From Castanea sativa (taxonomy: Eukaryota > Streptophyta > Magnoliopsida > Fagales > Fagaceae): DNA of 64,000 nt. Below are positions 1 through 11,800 of the stretch, piece by piece. The position numbers and the translations under genes were made by a program. The notes under the pieces were generated by a model, which saw nothing but the letters and a program-made list of their open reading frames with translations, searched no databases and was not told the DNA's origin. Position 1 is the stretch's first letter. Every line of letters starts with the position of its first letter. The stretch covers positions 55,653,464 to 55,717,463 of the forward strand of contig NC_134015.1 of the NCBI RefSeq assembly GCF_040712315.1, given 5' to 3'.

Positions 1-409
1 ATCTATGGATATGAGTGTTTTTTTTTCCAAATTTTTTTTTTTATACACTATGTGACGTTTTGTTTTAGGGATAAAAATGTTTTGTTTTTGTAATAAAGGG
101 TTACTATCTCTATCATCTATGCAGAAATGTTTGTACATAATAAGTTTACAACAAATTTTAGGTAATAAGCTGTTATTGGTTCTAATTTGGGCCAACAACG
201 AACATCACTTTTTTACCCACTAATAACAACTTACCACAAATAACAACTTACCACAAATAATTTGTTGCGAAAATATTGTGCATTTAGCATTGCTCATAAT
301 CTATAATCTATAGGGGAAATTAAACTTAAACCACTTGTGGTTAGGCCTGTTTTAACTTTGTCATCTAAAGTTTGAAAATTATCACTTTACCCACTTAAGG
401 TAGTTTTTG

Positions 410-682
410 TTAAAGCATTCTCATTCGGGATTCCAAAAAAGTTCTATTTTATAACCTCAAAACCTACTTTATCTATTTTACCATCTCATTTACAACTCAC
501 CCAACATTCCAGTTTCTATTTTTATATACAACTCAATAAATTAATATAAACTACAACATCAAATAATATAAAAAATCATGTTTCTCTCTCTTCTCTTTCA
601 TTTCTTTTTCTTCTCTTCACATTTCTCAATTAAAATAATAGTATTTTTTTTTTCACCCAAGTGAACAGTTGGTTCTATATAC
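410..682. mobile_element. Truncated MITE (PIF/Harbinger-like) in duplication copy 1
   Basis: The left end, TTA then AAGCATTCTCATTCGGGATT, is the same as the left terminal inverted repeat of the complete element at 33555-33949. The right half and flanking bases present in copy 2 are missing here, with the junction in ttctatatacaagattta. Alignment of the two duplicates shows this as a deletion in copy 1 rather than a separate insertion. Confidence 0.6.
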
Positions 683-2620
683 AAGATTTAGAGCAAATCA
701 ATAGGCAAAATCTATGTTATTGGATTGACTTTCGCAGATTTGTACTATTTCTTATGTACATTTCTTAAATTTCAGCCATGTGTCTAGTTAAATACCGAAC
801 TATAAAAACACCAACTTGTGTTTCTTTATTTTTTCCTTGGCTCGTAGAAAAAAAAAACAATGGTTTCACTGCTTCAGATCTCTCCACAGTCCACATCTCA
901 CACTGAAGCATAAAACCACTGAAAGAAAAAAATCTGAAGGCAAAAACATAGGCCCACATCTCACATCAACTCTCTTGCTGAAGCGATTTCTTCTTTTGAG
1001 ATTGGAAAAACTAATGGAGTTTGAAAAAAATTATAAAGGAGACCCTTTTTTTTTTTTTTTTGTGGTTAGAAACTCAGACAAAAGGCATTAGGCCTGGGGT
1101 TGTTCTTAGGCTAGATCTGATGGATAGGAGAGAGTGATGCGTATTAATTAACTGTGTTTGTTATGAAGATGGATTAGATTACTACTACTACTTATTCTTT
1201 GTTTTGTTTTTGTGTATAAATTAATCCACAAAAACACAGAGACTTTTCATCGAAGACAAAAAGGGGTACGGAAGAGACTGAAAAGAAAGTGAGCACACAA
1301 TGCAGGCAATTGTATGAGAGCATACTTCTGCGAGTGCATGAAAATGGTGTGAAAAAGCTTTTTTTGGAGAGGTGTTTGATCTGTTTTCTTTTATGTTTTT
1401 GTGTCAAAATGTATTTCTCTAACGGCAAGGAAGAAGGTTGGTAACAGTTGTCCAACAGGGACCATGTCAAGAGGGCAAAGTAATAATTTTCAAATCACAT
1501 ATGTCAAAGTCAAAACGGGTCTAACCACATGTATATTAAGTCTAATTTCCCTTTTTTTAATAAAAAATATTAAATTTAAAATTATTTATTAAGTGTTTTT
1601 TTTTTCTTTTTCATAACAAATAGGGTGGAGGTATTCCATTCAAAAACATATTTTTCCCTCTGGGTGAGACCAAGTTTAGCCACAAAGCTTTTAGCATCAT
1701 TAAAGCCAATTAATAGAACTTGGTTAGAAATTTTAGTATTTGTTTGCGAACAACTTATTTAGTTTATTATTTAAAGTATGCTAAAGTATGCTTATATTTT
1801 GAAAATGTGAAGAAATATTTTTTTTAAAAGTTGTATATAAATGTTAAAAAACAAAAAGCTAGCTTATAAGCTAGCCCTGTACGCAAAGTTGTGCATCACA
1901 TGCCTTGTAATCCACAGAAAACAGATAGGTCCACACTGTGTCCTAGCCCAGGATAACCAAGCCCCATTCCACATTTAAGTCTCTGGCCATCAGCCCATCA
2001 CAATAATAGCTAGCTCAAGTACTACAAGCCTGACTAGCGCATCCCCATCCTCTTCGTCCCATGAAAGAAACAAAAACGAGTACACCAATACATGCAGCAG
2101 TACCATCTTTATAATGGCCCATATGTCCAGAAAAATAAACATCTTCACAATCTGCAAATCCATCCTTTACACAAAGATCCTAGTAACTTTGAATTGGTTT
2201 AATCTATAACTGTTGAGAGAGAACAATTAAGGACCAGAAAAAAATTATACGTTGCTCTTTTCTCAAATACACTTCGGGACCAGAAGCAGATTACAAATGA
2301 AAGACAAAATGAAGAAAATCCAGTCATAGGATGAAACATTCTACATATATGCTAATTTGGATAAGACTCTTGGATAGGTTGGTTCAGATCAATACAAAAC
2401 ATGACGAGTCTTAGAGTCTGAGAAAAGTAATCAACATTACCTGCTCCATTCATGATAAGAATCCGACCAGAATATTGGAAAACCAGTCAGAGCTATTACT
2501 CTCACAAATTGCCCACTTGAGGCCCTTCACAATCCCCATCTGCTCAAATGGAAGAGTACAGGAGCAGAAATGGTAAAAATATATCATCCACATACAGACC
2601 ATGCCATTGGACTTGAATTT

Positions 2621-4229
2621 TTATGTATTAAATATGTTCCAGTGATGGTCATTCGGTAGATTTTCCTTTATCTTCTCAAGCCTCTTGAGGATGTCTAAGA
2701 AAGGAGGTCTTTGGTTCATGTCATGGGCCCAACATTGCTCTGTTAATCTAAAACCATTGAATATGAAAAGAGATTAGCAATCTGATTGTTCAAGTTCTAG
2801 CATATATCTCGGATAATATTTACAAAAGTTTTTTATTCATATAGCAACAGTGCTTTTCTTCTAAAAAATAACAGAGTATCCAATTGTAAATCAGCATCCT
2901 AATGCATGTTGAACAACATGACATGATTTTGGTTGAATAGATTACATAAATGCTGAATACAGGCAAATAAATCTACTGAGAACGGTGTCAGAGTCTAAGA
3001 AGATCAGAAATTGCAAATGCAAATTAATGAAAATATTATGAAGATAGTATAATTAATGACCATGATATAACCAATTTGGCTGATAAGAATCCACAATTAT
3101 TTGCTATAATGAGTTTTATGAATTTCTTCAATCTACCAAAAAGTTATTTGCTCTAAATCATTATCTATGCTAAATGAGAGATCAAATAGGCACAGTTCAT
3201 ACAAGTAGATGTCAAGAGAAAAGAATGAGCAATTGCACATAGCTAAAAAGCATATACCAAGTCGGGATTGGGAAAAAAAGGACAATAAGATATGAAAGCA
3301 ATCAGGAATTAGTGATAGTACCAATACAATGCAAGATCAGCAACAATGGTTTTCTCATGGAACAAAATTAGTCAATGGACCAATTAGAAGAGATTAGTTC
3401 TGTTGAAGGTGTTGCAGGAACAACAGGGAGATGAAAAAGAACACGAGACAAGGCTGTAAGGAAGACAAGACAGCTGACAATTTTTTTTTTTTGGAAAAAA
3501 GGTGGATGATAATTTCAACTGTTCATGTACTTAGACCACAAGAAAAGAAGAGAAAGGAAAAGAGGAAATATGTGTACCTAGACAGAATAGAATGATGACA
3601 ACAACAATTTGTGCAGCTAAAAATTAGTTTGGGTAAAGCTTTGTTGAGTCAAATTATTAATGATTATACAGCAGAAAATCTTAGATTCATTTTATTAGGA
3701 AAAAAAAAATATGATTCATAGTTGGACCATGCATGCATGACAAAAGAAGCAACTTTGTGGTTGATAAAATTTTCACAACAAACTTACTCTCTCAATTCAG
3801 GAGTATATCCTTTTGAGCGAAATGTAGGCCTGTTTCCCTCACTCACATATTTTGCTGCTTCAAGCATCTGGATTAGTTGGGAACATTATGAATTAGAACC
3901 AATTTCAAGTACTTTGAGATCTTATCTCAAATCCTTACAGAAGCAAGCATTACCTCATAAAGTATCATTGCGAAAGAGAAGACATCAACCTTCTTATCAT
4001 ATCTCCGGTGCTTGAAAACTTCAGGAGCCATATACCGGTCTTTTGTTTCATTTCCACACCCATAAGAAGGGAAAAAATAATTAAGTTTTCAGTATTATAA
4101 ATCGTATTTCAATATACAGAAGTTATCAGAGACACTCACAACTTCCAGTCTCTCCAGTCATTTTGTAAACATCATGAGTATTCTGAACCTTGATGAGCTT
4201 GCTTAGTCCAAAATCTCCAACTTTTAAAT
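2621..4229 (-). pseudogene. VIK-like ankyrin protein kinase, 3' fragment (exons 8 partial to 11)
   Basis: This is a partial copy of the kinase gene that is complete at 36025-44711. Recognisable exons on the minus strand are: partial exon 8 at 4140-4229 (includes LKVGDFGLSK and KMTGETGS), exon 9 at 3954-4039 (YRYMAPEVF, KKVDVFSFAMILYE), exon 10 at 3788-3867 and exon 11 at 2621-2747 with its stop. Splice junctions are kept. Exon 10 has lost 36 bp (12 codons of the EGDPPLANLEPYE region) between two cttca repeats, an in-frame loss typical of slippage. Everything upstream (ankyrin repeats, P-loop, catalytic HRD loop) is absent, so it cannot encode a kinase. It nevertheless keeps Val before DFG, Ser in GSYRY and KKVD, where the long copy has Ala, Ile and KKID. 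No upstream promoter for it is visible. Confidence 0.9.
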
Positions 4230-4880
4230 TAGTATCAGATTTAAACCAAAAAAAAAAATTAGCATCAGATTAATTACAAAATCTGGTACATCTTTTTAAC
4301 CAAAAAACAAAAATTTTGATAAATCCGGTTAAACATTGTTATCCTCTGGACAAATCAAAAATCATTCAGATAAACTACAAATCCAGTCTAAGAGATTAAC
4401 CATCAAACAATCACAAATCAAAACAAATAAAACAATTCAAACCCTAAAAATCTTACCTTCTCAGTTTCTCTCTGCTCTCCGCCTCTCTCTGTCTCTCATT
4501 CTCTCCACTCCACTGTGAATCACTTGAATCACGCAAGCAACTTCATCTTCAAGCAACAGAGCAGATTCGGCGCCTCCCTCATCAGTGACAGTACAGCCGA
4601 CTCGCCGCCTCTCTCATTCTTTATTTCTTCCTCTGAATCTGCTCTCCGCCTCCCTCATCAGTACAGCCGTTCCGCCCGTTCACTTCGTCTTCTGATCTTC
4701 AGCCGTTCACTTCATCTTCTGTTCTGATCTCCAGGTTCAGGTATAAGTTATTAATTATAAATATTTGGTTTTGGGGTCCGGTTTGGGCCCTCAAGTTTTG
4801 GTTTTTGTTTTAATGATTCACCCCCTTCTTTTTTTTTTTTTTTTTTTTGAGAAATGATTCAGCCCTTTTTATTTAATGAT

Positions 4881-4927
<47 letters not shown>

Positions 4928-5808
4928 GACTTTTTAACGTATTATAATATACAAACACACAGCAGCAAAAACCTTTAATTGAATTCAATTGGGCCAAATC
5001 AGTCATCATAACTGTATGTATAACATAATGACATCACCAACCAATATAGACTAAACGTTTTTTTTTTTTTTCCTGGGTAGAAAGACTCAAAAGATTTCAA
5101 CATATGCATTTCATAAAGACAAAGTATAATTGATTGTTTATTGAGTCATACAGAATACAGATAAATTCAAGCTGGTCTGAAAGTGAAATGCAGACTATTT
5201 TACACCCGGCCCAGCGGATATTTCTTCATACTTTCCTGAGTCCAAAATTTTGAAAGTTAATCAGAAAATGCACATCAGCTTCCAGCTACCGTCCAAAGTT
5301 CAAACGCCAAAGATAAAATATTATTGGTTAACCATCAAAAAAAAAAAAATTATTGGTTAGAATATAAAATATTATCTCTAACGACTCTGCCTGTCGCTGA
5401 TATGTTAGTATCATTGAGACCCATTCAACACGTTTTAAATTTTTGGCCCACATTATTATTTTTATTATTATTATTTTTCTTGGTTAAATTTTGATACTGC
5501 AAAGAGATTTCTTCCAACTTTCCTGGATCAAAGAAAGCGCGTGTACCAAAAAATCACTTACCAGTCAAAAAAATACTACTTATTTTAGCCTGGCATCACA
5601 ACAACTAAAACTCAATTCATTGGCTCTCTCATTCTCAGCCAATTCTCGTTCTTTCTCAAAAAAACCATTGAGAAATATCTCTCATTTTTTATTTCTCATT
5701 CACTTCGCTTTTTAAACTCTTACAATTTTAATTCCGTTGCATCTTTATTTTCTTTCTCCTCTCCTCTTCCTTTTAGATTTTCTCAATTGTCTCTGCATCA
5801 AAATCACA
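4230..5808. other. Duplication breakpoint to TNL start: spacer and probable TNL 5' region
   Basis: Right of the breakpoint is a short direct repeat (attagtatcagatt / attagcatcagatt) and a CT-rich stretch at 4440-4740 with partial internal duplications (gcctccctcatcagt at 4571 and again near 4649). Its short open frames match no family I know. A (TA)n tract lies at 4883-4913. A W-box-like TTGACT lies at 4926-4931. The 5640-5800 stretch is CT-rich, as expected of a leader just upstream of the TNL start codon. No separate gene is supported. Confidence 0.5.
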
Positions 5809-8800
5809 ATGGCCCTTTCGACCACCGGAGGAACCTCCTCTTCCTCTTTCACCCAACGATGCAGATATGATGTGTTCTTGAGTTTCAGAGGAGAAGATAC
5901 CCGCAATGGTTTTACCAGCCATTTGAATGGTATTTTGCGTTATAATGGTATTAACACTTTCATGGATGATGAGCTTCAAAGAGGAGAAAAAATTTCCGCT
6001 GAACTTCTTGAAGCTATTGAAAGTTCAAAGATTTCGATCATTATATTCTCTAAAAATTATGCATCATCCACTTGGTGTTTGGATGAACTTGTCAAGATTC
6101 TTGAGTGTAAGAATAATGGCCAAGTGGTGTTACCGGTTTTTTATAAGGTGGATCCATCAGATGTACGTAACCAACAGGAAAAGTTTGGAGAAGCACTCGC
6201 AAAGCATGAAAAAAAATTCAAGGATAATAAAGAGAAGGTGTGGAGATGGAGGGCAGCCCTAAATGAAGCCAGCCATATATCTGGTTGGCATTACAAAAAT
6301 GAGTATGTGTTTAATCTCTACTTTGTTATCACCAATTAATTTTATTGCTAAACAAACAACAACCCAAAAAAAAAAAAAAAAAACCCTTCTTGTTTGCTTT
6401 TTTATTAAAAAAAAGAAAAAAAAAAAAGAGATTATAAAAAATTTATACTTTGATCATATCTTTTAGTAGTGAGCTAAATAGGATATAAGGTTCAGTGATA
6501 GAAAGGGAAGAATATATAATAGATACTCTTATCAATTAATTTGAAACTTCTCTAATGTCATGTTTAGAAAATTTCCCCTAAATTTTATAATAAATTCATT
6601 CAAGTGTTAGAAGTGGATTTTCAATGAGTTTGCTTCCTTTCCAAAGCAGATATTTCATGCATCTTTGTGCTAAAAGCCTAAAGTCGATTTTTGACCCCCC
6701 AAAAAAAAAAAAAAGTTCGTAATGATAGTTCTCAAATTTATGAATTACGTGCCATTTAATTTTAACTAACAAAATTTCTGTTGTAGTTTACAAACTAAAC
6801 ATGTTGAATTCATTTCAAGATCATATTTCTATTTTCTAACATGTTTTAAATGCTTTGTGATTGGCAGCCACACTGAATTTAGATTTATCGAAGAAATTTT
6901 AGAAGAGATCTTAAGTGCTAAATTAAATCGTACACAAGTATTTGTTGTTAAATACCCAGTTGGAATAGACTCTTGCATAGAGGAAATAAGTTGTCTGTTA
7001 GATATTGAGTCAGATGATGTTCGCATGTTAGTGATCCATGGTCTTCCTGGAATAGGTAAGACAACAATTGCAAAAACTATTTTTAACTTAATTGCATACC
7101 GTTTTGAAGGAAGTAGCTTTCTAGAGGATGTTAGAGAAAACTCAAAAACAATTGATGGTGTACTCCAACTACAAAAGGCACTTTATTATGAGATCTTAAG
7201 GGTTGGAAAATTGAAAGTGCATGGTATATCTAAAAGAATCAATGAGATAATGGAAAAGCTTCGGTACAAAAAAATTCTTTTAATTCTAGATGATGTGGAC
7301 AAATTAGAACAAGTAGAAAATTTGCTTGGAAAATGCAATTGGTTTGCTTCTGGAAGTAGAATTATTATCACAACAAGAGAGAAAAAGTTGTTATCTACTA
7401 TGCGAGAAGATTGTCATCTATTTTACTATGAGGTTAAGGAATTAGATGAATGTGAATCTCGTGAACTCTTTTGTCAACATGCACTCAAAAGAAACAAGCC
7501 TACAGAAGATTATTCGGAGCTCGTACACCAATTTATAGGTTATGCCAAAGGACTTCCATTAGTTTTAAAAATAATAGGTGCTGATTTATATGACAAAAAT
7601 TTACAATGTTGGAAAAGTGCATTAGATAAGTACAAAAGAATTCCTAATTCGGATATTCAAGAAGTACTTAAAATAAGTTACGATGGATTGGACCAAATTC
7701 AACGGGATATTTTCCTTGATATTGCATGTTTTTTTAAAGGATTCTACAAGAATTTGGTTGTAGATATATTACAAAGTAGCAATTATCATGACCCATACTA
7801 TGATATTGAAAAACTTATCAATAAATCTCTCATAGTCATTACAGAAGATGACAAATTATTAATGCATGACTTAATACAACAAATGGGTTTGGAAATTGCT
7901 CGACAAGAATCAGAAGTGTCAAAAAAAAGAAGGCTATTGTGTCATGAGGATGCTCCTGAATTACTAAATGAAGATACGGTATAAGTCTTTTTTATTTACC
8001 TTTTTCCTTTTCTCGCAATGCAAATATAAATAACTTTTTCTCATTGTGTTTGATTTATCATTTTAATGTTGAAGATGATTTTGTTTTAAATTTAATAATC
8101 ATATGTTTTATTTTCTAATGTCATTCATGTGATTCTTTGTTCAATTAGGGATTAGATGAAATTCGAGGCATAACATTGTCCTTGCCACATCCAAGAAAGA
8201 TGCAATTGAATCTTGGAAAGATGAAAAGCCTCAAATATTTGACAATTCGCAATGTAATTTATGAAGACCTTAAATATCTTCCCAATGGGTTAAGGTTACT
8301 TGATTGGAATGAATTTTCTTTATCATCCTTGCCGTCCACCTATGAACCTACAAAACTCGTTGTACTTAACATGAAAAGGAGCCACATTGAATTGGACGAG
8401 CATTTCGAGGTATAATCATAGCATTTATAAATTCTTATTAGGTTTTTTTTTTTTTTGGTTCACGAGTACCTTTAGAGAATAAGTTAAGGTGCATTTTTTT
8501 TTTGTTAACGAGTACCTTTAAAAAATTTATGGTGCAAATCAATGAACTATTGACAAATGTTTTTTTTTTTTTTTTTAAAGAATAGTGCTATAGATATTAC
8601 AAGTTTTACTACATTGAACATACAAACTGATGTGTCACAAATTATAAAGAGACAATTCAAATATTCATTTATGAGGTGGTTAAAACCTACCAATCACATT
8701 CATTGCCACATTAATTTGAAGGCTTTATGTTTATAAAATTGTAGTACCTTTAACCTTTTTATTTTAAAAGTGTATATTATAATTCATAATTGAACCGTTA

Positions 8801-11347
8801 TTATTTCTGTTGCTCAAAAAAAAAAAAAGAGTTATTATTTTCTAATCTATGCTCTTAGCCTTTTTTTTTTTTTTTTTTGAAATGAGCTCTTAGCCTTATT
8901 TTGTTTCTTTTTAATAATAAATTTTTTTTAAAAGTATTCTTCTTTTGCAGAGGTGTCAGTTTGAAACATTAAAATATATGGATTTCGCACATTGTAAAAA
9001 TATTACAAAAGTACTTGACTTATCAGTGACTGCCCCAAACATAAAGAAGTTGGAGCTTTATAGATGCATAAATTTAGTCAGGATTCATCAGTTGGTTGGT
9101 TGGACTTCATGTAATTGTCTCCACAAATAAAGTTAAAATTGTGCACAAATATTAAATAATGTTCACACAACCATGATGAGTCTATGGGTGCAAAATCAAT
9201 AAACTATTTGACACCAATCACATTCATTGCAATATGCACATTTTTTCATGACGTCATAGGTTGAAACTAAAATATATATATATATATATATATATATTCA
9301 TTACTATATGAGTTTGTAAAATTTATGTGGTAAAACTTATTATACTTTTAACATTTTTATTTTAAAAAATGTGTATTATACTTTTTTTTAAAGGAAAAAA
9401 AATGTCTATTATAATTCATTATTGATCATTTATTAAGCTATGCTTTTAGTCTATCATTTTAAAGTTTGTTTTCTTCTTACTAATAAATTTAAAAAACTTT
9501 CCTTCTAATACAGAGATGTCGGTTCGATACATTGAAATATATGGATTTCAGCTCTTGTAAAAATATTACAAAGGTACCTGACTTATCAGTGATTTCTCCA
9601 CACATAATGAAGCTGGAACTTTATGAATGCAAAAATTTAGTTGAGGTTCATCAATCTAATGGACTTCTTGAAGAGCTTAAATATTGGGATCTCGTTGGAT
9701 GCCAAAATATTAGAATTTTTCCAAGAAACCTCCGGTTGAAATCTCTTAAAATGTTTTATTTTAATTGGTGTGGAAGTCTTGTGCAAAGAACGGAAAGATT
9801 AGCGGTGCTTTCATCGATAGGATATCTCATTAGCCTTCATATCTTGGTTATAAATTTAAAAAACGTGAAAGATTCAAGTAACATCTATAATTTACAAAAT
9901 CTTAGGGAGGTCATTTTGTATGAGTGTGAAAATTTTCCAAAAGCCAGGGGTACTTCTGGTTGCTTCCCCAAATTACAATATTTAGGTTTCCGTTACAGCA
10001 ACATCACTACCCTCCCTGAAATTGCTCACAGATGTCCGAAATTAGAGACCCTTTGCATTCTCCATTGCCGGAACCTTCGGGAAATTCCAAGGCTTCCACC
10101 TTGTATGAGAACTGTATTTGCAACAGGGTGCAATTCGTTGAATTCACAATGTAGAAGAAGATTATTCAGTCAGGTATCTCTCTAATTTATATATATATAA
10201 GAAAAAAAAAAACAATTTTGGTTAACTTTCCTTACTAAATTTGTTGAACTGAAATTTTGTTAATTGCAAGCAGCTTGGAGATGTGATAGGGCTTCCACGG
10301 AATTTAGTATGTGGTTATCCTAATATGAGATCATCGCATCAGGAGTTTGGATCTGAATTGGGCTCTTCATCTAAATTGGACTTCGCTTCTAAGTGGTCTT
10401 CTTATAGCCTTGCACTTCCAGGAACTACAATTCCAAAGTGGTTCAACCATCAGAGTAATGGAAGTTCCATATCATTCTCAGTTGGTCAGAAATTTCCATC
10501 ATTTGCTGTATGTGTTGCTTTAAACATAAAACGCAAGGATAATGTGCCATTCCTATCTCAAGCGTTTCTTTGTTCTATCTACTTGCTCATTAATGGTTTT
10601 GAAGAAAGGCTCACGAGCTGTTATTTTCGACTTGATCCATTAGATTTTATGTGGTTTCGTTATGTAAGTGTTAGACATGACTTATTGAAACGCAAAATTT
10701 TAGGCGATCGGAATGATGTTACTCTTCGGTGTGAAATTTCAAACGACTACAGAGGATTAGCAGAAGTTACAATAAGAAGGTGTGGGGTCCATGTGGCATG
10801 CATATGTCACCCACGGAATTCTACTGCAGATAAGGTATTAAAAGAAGCATCTTTTGATGAACGATTAAAATTGTTTTTATCCAGAGTGGCTACAGAGGTT
10901 CTTCCCTTCGAGCGAGAGATGGTCGGATGCTCTGAAACCCAAAATGCCAATTATTGCCCTCTTTGTGAAATAGCAGAAGATTCAGCCTTACATCTATTTC
11001 AATGTTGTTCCTATGCCAAAGGAATGTGGTATGGTGCTAGATGGGGGTTTCGCATTGAAATGATCCAAGCTAAATCTGTAAAGGAGTTCATTGAACAAAT
11101 AGTTGACCCCCCAAAGGAATTATTAGCAGAAAGAGTCACCAAAGATGAATTCACACTGTATGCAATAGTGGCGATGGAAATCCTTTGGGATGCACGAGTG
11201 AAAGCTCTGGTTTCAGAGACTAAAGAAAGCATAAATCAGCTAGCCCATCGTCTTAACACACAGTATGACTCTAACTTGAGATCACTTGGGACTTCGAGGC
11301 GAACTAAAGAGCAGAAAAAGAGAAAGCGCGTGGACCAAACCACCTGA
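5809..11347 (+). CDS. TIR-NBS-LRR immune receptor with C-JID and fused LINE-derived zf-RVT tail
   Basis: An intracellular pathogen sensor of the TNL class. Exons that keep frame are 5809-6302 ([15 protein letters not shown], then [12 protein letters not shown]), 6868-7978 (NB-ARC), 8149-8409, 9514-10173 (LRR) and 10274-11347, giving 1199 aa. NB-ARC motifs are complete: GLPGIGKTT at residues 223-231, [36 protein letters not shown] and MHDL at about 497-500. The post-LRR C-JID starts near residue 889 ([12 protein letters not shown]). After RCGVH, where C-JID usually ends, the frame continues into a LINE zf-RVT module (CPLC at 1070-1073, His1082, Cys1086) and ends in a basic KKRKR tail. I chose the ATG at 5809 (MALSTTGG) because it fits the family; an in-frame ATG at 5737 would add 24 hydrophobic residues. 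The last acceptor is a tandem NAGNAG (aagcag), giving plus or minus one Gln. A further LRR exon at 8951 may be optional. Confidence 0.88.
8951..9094 (+). other. Duplicated LRR exon of the TNL (cassette or poison exon)
   Basis: After a good acceptor (cttttgcag) the frame reads [12 protein letters not shown]...CKNITKV.DLS, nearly the same as the start of the main LRR exon at 9514 ([12 protein letters not shown]...[11 protein letters not shown]). The preceding intron ends are also similar, so an intron-plus-exon unit was tandemly copied. The unit diverges after IHQ. A weak donor TTG|GTTGGT at 9094/9095 would keep frame (48 codons) with exon 9514. The stronger-looking GTAATT at 9110 would shift frame, and read-through meets TAA at 9128-9130. 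Skipping the exon keeps frame. Confidence 0.7.
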
Positions 11348-11800
11348 TCAACTGGTGAAGCTTAACTTCAATGCGTCATGTGATCAAAATAATGTAGGCT
11401 TGGCTGTGGTTGTCAGAAATCAAGAGGGGAATGGCAGAGCAATCAGACGTGGGATAAGCCTCTGCAGTAAGATGGGCAATGCCATTGGCAAATGAGGAGA
11501 GACTTGAACAAGTTGTGGTAGAGGGTATAAAGGTAAGCACTCCAAGTATTTGATAAAATGTTACTATGGATATATAATGGTAAAATACAGTACAGATTGC
11601 ACAATTGGATTGCTATTTCTCTTCCTTTTTTTTGTAGTCCAATGAATTTGTGCTAGAGATAATCTTTATATTGTTAGCTGGTTGTTGAGGATTTATCTTT
11701 TAAATTGCAGCTACTATCATCAACTTCATTGTAAATTCAGCTTGCAAGCTCGGCTGGGAATGGAGGAGCATAATGAAGGATATTTTGGCTTTGGCTTCTT
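10853..11800 (+). mobile_element. LINE-derived RT zinc-binding and RNase H-like remnant
   Basis: From about 10853 the protein resembles the end of plant non-LTR retrotransposon ORF2: [18 protein letters not shown], then a C-x2-C...H...C finger (CPLC, LHLFQCC, AKGMWYG). The spacer [14 protein letters not shown] and [11 protein letters not shown] is seen in many plant RNase H-like proteins. The RNase H part (SAWTKPP, VKLNFNASCD) continues in the +1 frame from about 11310 to 11495, so a small indel in an A-rich stretch near 11310-11325 separates the two halves. The catalytic Asp of the NFD motif reads Asn (NFNAS). Weak similarity continues across an intron-like gap to about 11800. The first half is in frame with the TNL; the second is dead. 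Confidence 0.7.

Larger units (their letters stand above)
1..4229. repeat. Segmental duplication, copy 1 (direct partner of 33160-37672)
   Basis: The sequence from the first base onward matches 33160 onward in the same orientation, nearly base for base apart from small indels. Homology stops abruptly within exon 8 of the kinase, just after the shared bases cttttaaat at 4221-4229 (37664-37672 in copy 2). The left end is unknown because copy 1 already matches at base 1. Copy 1 differs by a truncated MITE (about 270 bp shorter) and a 36-bp deletion in exon 10 of the kinase fragment. The non-coding part (1-2620) is 3' flank of the kinase gene and holds no other gene that I can support. Confidence 0.93.

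Noticed and set aside
816..1091. Open frame of 91 codons, repeated at 34175-34531
   Set aside because: Lies in duplicated non-coding flank, crosses poly-A/T tracts that differ in length between copies, and has no family motif.
4336..4727. Two adjacent Ser/Leu-rich open frames
   Set aside because: Compositional product of a CT-rich stretch; no conserved motif and no continuation across a splice site.
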